A DNA stretch of 33,238 nucleotides from Nitrospirota bacterium (GTDB lineage Bacteria > Nitrospinota_A > UBA7883 > JAJRTC01), in NCBI GenBank assembly GCA_024278445.1, contig JAJRTC010000005.1, positions 1 through 33,238 of the forward strand. The letters run 5' to 3'. Positions 27,271 through 33,238 of this stretch are shown piece after piece (positions within the stretch are counted from its first letter, which is position 1; the number at the start of each line of letters is the position of its first letter). Position numbers and translations under genes: made by a program. The notes under the pieces were generated by a model that saw only the letters and a program-made list of their open reading frames with translations, made no database searches and was not told the DNA's origin.

Positions 27271-28632
27271 TTAGAATCCTTTTGTATCTTCAATTTTCCG
27301 CTGAAGGTCGTGCGGAGATTCGAAAATAAAAACTCTGCCCTTTTTATGTTTTATAAGAAAATTTAGTTTGTCTGACATAAATAGCAAATCTGTTCTTGCT
27401 GTGTCATAAGCAATATCATGAGTGTGTTGATGCTCGTTAATCTTGTAAACATGTCCTGGGTGTTTTAAGGCATGCCGAAGTAAGGTTTTCTGCCTGAAAT
27501 TAAGATCCCCTCGCAATCGGTGAGTGCTTTCCAGCATTTTTTCAGCTGATTTTATTTCTTGTGCTTTCTTTTCAATATATTCCTGTAGTGCTTTGATTGC
27601 TTTTTTTATTACGTTTATTTGATGGATAATGAAATAGGTTGTATCGTTGTCGTCAGTCTCTGTATGCAGGAAGGCTTTTCCATATTGGGCTGGTGCCTGT
27701 TTAATAATATGTGATATGGAAATAAACTCCATTAGCCAATAACCGCTATTTAATGCCGACCAATAAAAAAGTGCCCTAGCTGTTCGACCATTACCATCTA
27801 CAAACGGGTGGTCATATCCCAACATGAAATGTAAGAGTATGGCTCTCAATATTGGATGAATGAAGTATTTTGAGCTTTCATTGTTAGCAAACCGACAAAG
27901 TAATTCCATCCGTTTGGGTAGTTCGTTTGCATTTGGTGGTGTGTGTAGTTCCGTATTGTCACGCGCATCAACTATCTGTATGTCGTCCCCTGTAGAGCGG
28001 TATGCCCCGGCATCGGTTAGGTTTTCCAAGGTTTTATCCGTAAGGATTTTATGAAGCTCAAGAATAAATGCTGGAGTTAGTTTTTCGTTTTTATTTTCAC
28101 GAATAAATTGCATCGTAAGATAGTTATTAAAAATCATCTGCTCACTTTTGTCATGCGGCTTTCGTCCCGTTAGTAACATTTCTTTGGCCACTTTACGTGT
28201 TGTTATAGCTCCTTCTAGTTGGCTTGAGTCGATCGATTCATTTATAAGTGATCGGATAATATAGGTGTTGCGCATTTGGGGGTTAGCTACTCCTATATCT
28301 CCCGATATGTTGCCCGTAGCGTTTTTATCAAGCCAGTGCAGGTTTTCCAAAATAAAATCAGGGGTTGAAAATACAAATTGGCTATTTGATTTATCTAAAA
28401 GACTTATTTGCTTGTATGTTTTTATTCGGGCAAACTTAATCCCAGTCCACCACTCTGCCGAGGTTAATCCTTTTGGAGGTTCATGGTGTTGTAGCTTATC
28501 CCAATGCAGATAACGTCCTTTAGAATCAGTCGCTTTAAAGCTAGTGATAAGTCGACGGGCCTTGTCAAGATCCGATGCGGATAGCTCATCAAGTACTTTT
28601 GCAAAATCAGGAGGACTCGACGGTATTTTCAT
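27271..28632 (-). CDS. Fic family protein, class II-like with N-terminal inhibitory motif and C-terminal winged-helix-like region
   Basis: Fic core HPFVDGNGRTAR; upstream inhibitory-helix-like SIDSSQLEGA; C-terminal LNFRQKTLLRHALKHPGHVYKINEHQHTHDIAYDTARTDL. Track ORF begins at 28713; likely start is MKIPSSPP at 28632 (or 28677). Confidence 0.9.
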   Translation of the reverse strand: MKIPSSPPDFAKVLDELSASDLDKARRLITSFKATDSKGRYLHWDKLQHHEPPKGLTSAEWWTGIKFARIKTYKQISLLDKSNSQFVFSTPDFILENLHWLDKNATGNISGDIGVANPQMRNTYIIRSLINESIDSSQLEGAITTRKVAKEMLLTGRKPHDKSEQMIFNNYLTMQFIRENKNEKLTPAFILELHKILTDKTLENLTDAGAYRSTGDDIQIVDARDNTELHTPPNANELPKRMELLCRFANNESSKYFIHPILRAILLHFMLGYDHPFVDGNGRTARALFYWSALNSGYWLMEFISISHIIKQAPAQYGKAFLHTETDDNDTTYFIIHQINVIKKAIKALQEYIEKKAQEIKSAEKMLESTHRLRGDLNFRQKTLLRHALKHPGHVYKINEHQHTHDIAYDTARTDLLFMSDKLNFLIKHKKGRVFIFESPHDLQRKIEDTKGF

Positions 28633-28679
28633 TTTCGCTATTAACAAGTATTGTAATTCATATACAATAACCACCATAA

Positions 28680-28894
28680 ATACCAGTTCTTTAAATTTGG
28701 TATTTGGTAGCATTGTACATCAAAACAAAGGGAAATACCAATACCAAAAAAATTGGTAGCAAATTGGTATTTTAAAATAACCAGTAAAACAAGAAGTTAA
28801 GTGCGTATTGTATTGCTTGATACGCGAAAATTTGCAATCCGGAGAATTTAACCACTAAATACCAATACCAATTGAATTGGTATTAAATTGGTAG
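28680..28894. repeat. Three clusters of ATACCA / TGGTAT(G) short repeats in direct and inverted orientation
   Basis: Cluster I AAATACCAGTTCTTTAAATTTGGTATTTGGTAG; II AAATACCAATACCAAAAAAATTGGTAGCAAATTGGTATTT (28733-28772); III AAATACCAATACCAATTGAATTGGTATTAAATTGGTAG (28857-28893). Confidence 0.85.
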
Positions 28895-28935
28895 TAAGTT
28901 AAGAAGTTTTTGGAAATACTCGAAGATTTTTACCC

Positions 28936-28966
28936 CCCGCCCCCTCTTTTTTAGGAAAGGGCGGGA
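28936..28966 (-). terminator. Possible terminator/hairpin downstream of ahcY
   Basis: CCCGCCC...GGGCGGG stem; no clear U-tract. Confidence 0.4.
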
Positions 28967-28975
28967 TGTAAAAGG

Positions 28976-30409
28976 CTAGTAGCGATAGGTGTCAGGTTTA
29001 TACGGGCCATCCACCGGGATGCCCAGATAGTCGGCCTGCTCCTGCGAGAGTTGGGTTAACTTCACGCCGATTCTCTCAAGATGCAAGCGTGCCACTTCCT
29101 CGTCCAGCTTTTTGGAGAGGGTATAAACACCAACTTCGTGTTTGTTCTTCCAAAGGTCGATCTGCGCCAACGTCTGGTTTGTAAACGAGTTGCTCATCAC
29201 GAACGATGGATGCCCTGTAGCGCACCCAAGGTTGACGAGCCTCCCGTCTGCGAGAATAAAAATAGAATTGCCGGTTTCGTCGAAAGTCCATTTATCGACC
29301 TGCGGCTTTATATTAAGCTTTTTTACGCCGTCAAACTTTTCCAGTTCAGACATCTGTATCTCGTTATCGAAATGCCCGATGTTAGAGACGATCGCCTGAT
29401 CTTTCATCTTGCGCATATGTTCTAACGTGATGATGTCTTTGTTACCGGTTGTTGTGACATAGATATCTCCCTCGGCAAGGGCGTCTTCGATAGGTTTAAC
29501 TTCATAACCTTCCATGGCCGCCTGTAATGCACAAATCGGGTCGATCTCGGTTACGATAACCCTTGCGCCAAGGCCCTTGGCCGCCTGCGCACAGCCTTTG
29601 CCAACGTCGCCATATCCGCAGATAACGGCTACTTTGCCTGCGACCATCACGTCGGTGGCACGTTTAATGCCGTCCATCAGCGATTCCCTGCAACCGTAAA
29701 GGTTGTCGAATTTCGATTTTGTAACAGAGTCGTTAACGTTTATAGCAGGAACTAAAAGCTCGCCTTTTTCCATCATCTGATAAAGCCTGTGGACGCCGGT
29801 TGTCGTTTCTTCGGAGACGCCGCGCCACTCTTTTACAACGTTGCCCCAAAAACCGGGCTCCTCGGCCAGTGTTTTTTTCAAAAGGTCGTTGATGATTTTA
29901 AGCTCGGCGTTATCGGTCGGCTCGTCCAGAATAGAAGCGTTTTTTTCAGCCTGGTTGCCACGATGAATAACGAGTGTGGCATCGCCGCCATCGTCTACGA
30001 TTAACTGTGGGCCTTTGCCGCCGGGCCATGTTAACGCCTCCTTTGTGCACCACCAATATTCTTCCAGCGTTTCACCTTTCCATGCGAAAACGGGCACGCC
30101 GGTGGCGGCGATTGCGGCGGCGGCGTGGTCTTGCGTCGAAAAAATATTGCAGGACGCCCAACGCACGTCGGCACCAAGCTCGACCAGTGTTTCTATGAGT
30201 ACGGCTGTCTGGATTGTCATGTGCAGGCTTCCCATTATCCGCACACCTTGCAGTGGCTTTTCGGGGCCGTATTTTTCACGGGTCACCATGAGGCCGGGCA
30301 TTTCGCTTTCGGCAATTGTGATTTCCTTACGCCCGAAGTCGGCAAGGGAGATATCTTTTACTTTATAGTCTGTTGCGGTTGCTGTAGTCACGTTGGTTTT
30401 CTCCTTCAT
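28976..30409 (-). CDS. ahcY: Adenosylhomocysteinase (S-adenosylhomocysteine hydrolase)
   Basis: [92 protein letters not shown]-terminal [10 protein letters not shown]. Confidence 0.98.
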   Translation of the reverse strand: MKEKTNVTTATATDYKVKDISLADFGRKEITIAESEMPGLMVTREKYGPEKPLQGVRIMGSLHMTIQTAVLIETLVELGADVRWASCNIFSTQDHAAAAIAATGVPVFAWKGETLEEYWWCTKEALTWPGGKGPQLIVDDGGDATLVIHRGNQAEKNASILDEPTDNAELKIINDLLKKTLAEEPGFWGNVVKEWRGVSEETTTGVHRLYQMMEKGELLVPAINVNDSVTKSKFDNLYGCRESLMDGIKRATDVMVAGKVAVICGYGDVGKGCAQAAKGLGARVIVTEIDPICALQAAMEGYEVKPIEDALAEGDIYVTTTGNKDIITLEHMRKMKDQAIVSNIGHFDNEIQMSELEKFDGVKKLNIKPQVDKWTFDETGNSIFILADGRLVNLGCATGHPSFVMSNSFTNQTLAQIDLWKNKHEVGVYTLSKKLDEEVARLHLERIGVKLTQLSQEQADYLGIPVDGPYKPDTYRY

Positions 30410-30430
30410 TAAAAATATGGTCAGTTCTGT

Positions 30431-31156
30431 TTATGCAACGATTTCATATAGTGAGACTGGTTCCGGTATAAAAGTAAGTTTTTCAATTTTCGGACCGGTT
30501 ATTTTAATGTTGTCTTCCAGTTTTTTTACCACCTCAGCCGTGGCGATTATTCCGCCATCAGATGACGAGGCAAACTCCAGCGCCCGGAACGCAATGTTCA
30601 CAGGGTCGCCGATTATGTCTATCTGTTCATAGTTCGGATGCCCAAGCCCGCCTAAAAATATCTCGCCCGCCGAGAGGGCAACCGTTATGCTCTCGCCCGT
30701 TACGGCTCTTGCGCTAAGTGCCGCTTTTACTGCCCGCTCCCTATGCTTGGGCCCGGAGAAGAAGCAAAGAAGCCCGTCGCCCATTTGTTTTATAGGCACG
30801 CCATCGTTTTTAGTTATAGCCTCTGTTAGCTGGTAGAAAAACGCGTTGGCCCATCCGGCAAGCTTGCGCGGCGATGTTCCCTGCGATTTTTTGGCATATC
30901 CTTTAACGCTGGATACAAAAACCGTGGCCTCGAAAACATCTGCCCCTTCGTCGTATAGCCCCAGGAGCCAGTCGATTGAGACGTCTAAAAGTTTTGCGAT
31001 CTGCGGCAGTAACAGAATGTCGGGCGCGTTCTCGCCCCGCTCCCATTTTGATACCGCCTGTGACGATACCTGCAGGGCGTTTGCGATGTCAGCCTGTTTT
31101 AAGCCGCGCTCTTCCCTGCACTTTTTTATTTTTGCGCCCAGTTCGTCTAACAGCAT
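30431..31156 (-). CDS. XRE-family HTH fused to class III nucleotidyl cyclase-homology domain
   Basis: N-term GAKIKKCREERGLKQADIANALQVSSQAVSKWERGENAPDILLLPQIAKLLDVSIDWLLG (HTH_3); C-term ATVFVSSVKGYAKKS...GVPIKQMGDGLLCFFSG...YEQIDIIGDPVNIAFRALEFASSSDGGIIAT (class III cyclase pattern). Confidence 0.85.
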   Translation of the reverse strand: MLLDELGAKIKKCREERGLKQADIANALQVSSQAVSKWERGENAPDILLLPQIAKLLDVSIDWLLGLYDEGADVFEATVFVSSVKGYAKKSQGTSPRKLAGWANAFFYQLTEAITKNDGVPIKQMGDGLLCFFSGPKHRERAVKAALSARAVTGESITVALSAGEIFLGGLGHPNYEQIDIIGDPVNIAFRALEFASSSDGGIIATAEVVKKLEDNIKITGPKIEKLTFIPEPVSLYEIVA

Positions 31157-31338
31157 TTTTAGATTATAGTAGATGATGTAATCATAATCGACAATAACGC
31201 CTAAGTTTAGTTTACTGGCGGCATTGTTGATTTCCCGCCCGACCTACCAAAGGAAACCGTTTTATCCGGCTTTGCCGTGAAACCAGATTTCAGGTTTCGG
31301 TTTAAAAATGTTATATAAGAGTAACATTAAGAAAAACA

Positions 31339-32121
31339 GTGGATAACCTAAAAATGCCGGTTAGAGAAACATTAAAAGCGCCCGGAGGGATTTTATACCT
31401 TATAAGAGGTTTAAAACTTATTTTCTCCGATTTTGCCATATTGCGTTTAGCCGTGGCGCCAGCCTTGGTCAATATTGCGCTTTTTGGCGTTTTGTTTATG
31501 TCTTTCAACTACTTTGCATATGAAATTTCTGCATATGTTTTCGATCAGTCGTCGCAGGAGTGGTATTGGTACGCTATTTCCACCGTGGTTGGAATTTTGT
31601 TTTTTTTAGCTTCAATACTTGTTGTGTTGTTTGGTTTTGTGGCGATAGGGCTTATCGTCGCCGCGCCGTTTAACGATATGCTCGCATCGGCGATTGAACG
31701 CAAGATAACGGGTAACGTTGCTGAAGCAAAGATGTCGCTTATAAAACTTGCCGGATATACGATGAAAAATGAAGCAAAAAAAATGTCGGTTATAATCGCC
31801 GTTCAGTTTGCCCTGCTTTTGGTAAACCTTGTGCCGGGCATCGGGCAGGCAATTTTTTTAATAGTAAGCCCGTGCTTTATGGCGCTTGTAATGGCATACG
31901 AGTTTACAGGATATACGCTTGACCGTCGTGGGCTCTCGTTTGCCGATAAAAGGAGATACCTGAAGTCGCATTTAGGGCGGTCGATGGGGTTTGGCCTTGC
32001 CGTATCGGCGACAGTGCTTATACCCCTGCTTAATTTTATGTTACTGCCGTTGGCCGTTGCGGGCGGAACGTTAATGGTTATAGAGAATCCACCAGAAGAG
32101 GAGTTCGCTGTTAATGACTGA
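31339..32121 (+). CDS. EI24/CysZ-like multi-pass membrane protein
   Basis: GGILYLIRGLKLIFSDFAILRLAVAPALVNIALF...VGIILF-like TM segments...GFVAIGLIVAAPFNDMLASAIERKITG...YEFTGYTLDRRGLSFADKRRYLKSH; EI24-like pattern. Confidence 0.75.
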   Translation: MDNLKMPVRETLKAPGGILYLIRGLKLIFSDFAILRLAVAPALVNIALFGVLFMSFNYFAYEISAYVFDQSSQEWYWYAISTVVGILFFLASILVVLFGFVAIGLIVAAPFNDMLASAIERKITGNVAEAKMSLIKLAGYTMKNEAKKMSVIIAVQFALLLVNLVPGIGQAIFLIVSPCFMALVMAYEFTGYTLDRRGLSFADKRRYLKSHLGRSMGFGLAVSATVLIPLLNFMLLPLAVAGGTLMVIENPPEEEFAVND

Positions 32122-33067
32122 TTCTTTATTAAAAGAAACCGTGAAATTTTATTTTTCGTTCAACGACCCTGAAAGTTTTATTTTATTGCCGGCGGTTAAA
32201 AGCCTGTCTGGCGCATATAAAATAAACATCGACTACATTCCGGTTTCCATGTTCGATAACGAAAAACTTTTTTCGCAAGACGATGCTGTCTGCAAATATT
32301 ACAAGGCAGACACAGAGCGGGTTTCTAAAAAAGCGGACAGAAAACTTAAGTATATAGATAGCCCGCAAAATTCGAAAGCCGTGTGTCGCGCAAAGTTTTT
32401 AGCGGACGAAAAAATGCTGGGGTTAAAGTATATAAACCTGTTGTTTGCACTGCGATGGCTGAGCGGGAAAGATATCTCGAATATAGCCGATATTATTGAC
32501 GGCCTTAAGTTTCTTGAGTTTGACGATGCGGAAATAAAAGATGCTCTGATGAACGATAAATATAAAGACGCGCTTGATGAAACTGAAAAAATGGCAAAAG
32601 CCGATGGGGTTATCGGGGCTCCGTTTCTCTCGTTTCGTGGAGAAGGATACCTTGGGGCCGACCGCTTAAGTTACCTTGAGGATATTCTGAAATCTGACCC
32701 GCTATTAATCATCCATCACGATGCCGCCTATGGTGTTATGTCCGCCGAGGAATTGAAGGCCAGGCTTGACAAAAAAGAGCCTACTTTTGTTCTGGACGTG
32801 CGTATCCCGAAAGATTTTTCAGCAGGCCATGTGCCGGGTGCCAACTGTCTCACCGCGAGAATCATTCAGCGCAATATTGAGAGGCTAGATCGAGACTGGA
32901 CGATAGTCGTGGTGGGCGAAGGTGGCGTGGACGCTTCTGAAACCGCATTCATATTGGCGTCTGCCGGTTTTAAAGACGTTTATGCGTTGTCGCAAGGTTA
33001 CGGCTCCTGGAGTGGTGAAGTCGAAACCGGTCTTGATAAATGGCAGGATAAATTAACAAGTAGCTGA
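32114..33067 (+). CDS. DsbA-like/HCCA isomerase-type thioredoxin-fold domain fused to rhodanese-like domain
   Basis: N-term VKFYFSFNDPESFILLPAVK...KADGVIGAPFLSFRGEGYLGADRLSYLEDIL (DsbA/kappa-GST-like); C-term MSAEELKARLDKKEPTFVLDVRIPKDFSAGHVPGANCLTARI...ILASAGFKDVYALSQGYGSWSG (rhodanese fold). Confidence 0.75.
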   Translation: MTDSLLKETVKFYFSFNDPESFILLPAVKSLSGAYKINIDYIPVSMFDNEKLFSQDDAVCKYYKADTERVSKKADRKLKYIDSPQNSKAVCRAKFLADEKMLGLKYINLLFALRWLSGKDISNIADIIDGLKFLEFDDAEIKDALMNDKYKDALDETEKMAKADGVIGAPFLSFRGEGYLGADRLSYLEDILKSDPLLIIHHDAAYGVMSAEELKARLDKKEPTFVLDVRIPKDFSAGHVPGANCLTARIIQRNIERLDRDWTIVVVGEGGVDASETAFILASAGFKDVYALSQGYGSWSGEVETGLDKWQDKLTSS

Positions 33068-33223
33068 AAAAGTCGTTCAAACTGTCATTCTGAGGAGCCG
33101 CAGGCGACGAAGAATCTCATAACACTGTTAATATCAACGGTTGAGATTCTTCGCGGAGCCTGTCATGAGTGAACGAAGTGAATCGAACGGGCTCAGGATG
33201 ACAACTGAAAATAGTTTTTCAGC
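33063..33223. mobile_element. MITE-like / dispersed palindromic repeat element with imperfect terminal inverted repeats
   Basis: Left end GCTGAAAAAGTCGTTCAAACTGTCATTCTGAGGAGCC; reverse complement of right end GCTGAAAAACTATTTTCAGTTGTCATCCTGAGCC. Internal AAGAATCTCA/TGAGATTCTT inverted pair. Confidence 0.75.
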
Positions 33224-33238
33224 AACCTGTTAAAACCA

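Noticed and set aside
28680-28894. CRISPR array
   Set aside because: Repeats are six to seven bases, in both orientations and irregularly spaced; no 20-40 bp repeats with unique spacers.

Overview
The window is a dense bacterial chromosomal segment, mostly housekeeping genes on both strands. In order it carries purM (partial, -), glnE, dprA, topA, trmFO, a Gly-tract lipoprotein (-), a multiheme cytochrome locus, nadB (-), a CheY-like receiver (-), a purine nucleoside phosphorylase with a long basic tail (-), a RodZ-like HTH protein (-), lnt, a Cdd1-type HhH protein, an SDR/RmlD-like reductase, a thiamine-binding MTH1187-like protein, a CDF transporter, two class I/II aminotransferases flanking coaD and a methyltransferase, an interrupted Bcp/PrxQ peroxiredoxin, infA (-), metK, a Fic protein (-), ahcY (-), an XRE-HTH/class III cyclase-homology fusion (-), an EI24/CysZ-like membrane protein, and a DsbA-like/rhodanese fusion. 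A palindromic dispersed repeat lies at the right edge. The strongest unannotated signal is a Bcp/PrxQ gene (24916..25368) missed by the ORF track because its peroxidatic Cys codon is an in-frame TGA followed by a SECIS-like hairpin, so it is a probable selenoprotein. Other notable signals are: a purine nucleoside phosphorylase with a ~147-aa histone-H1-like tail; an XRE-HTH fused to a degenerate class III cyclase domain upstream of ahcY; arrays of ATACCA/TGGTAT inverted repeats between an AT-rich fic gene and ahcY; an IF-1 with a Lys/Arg-rich extension; a tetraheme NapC-type protein with a CX4CH fourth site; and a MITE-like inverted-repeat element that supplies the stop codon of the adjacent gene. 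All product calls come from reading motifs in the translations; no database search was run.
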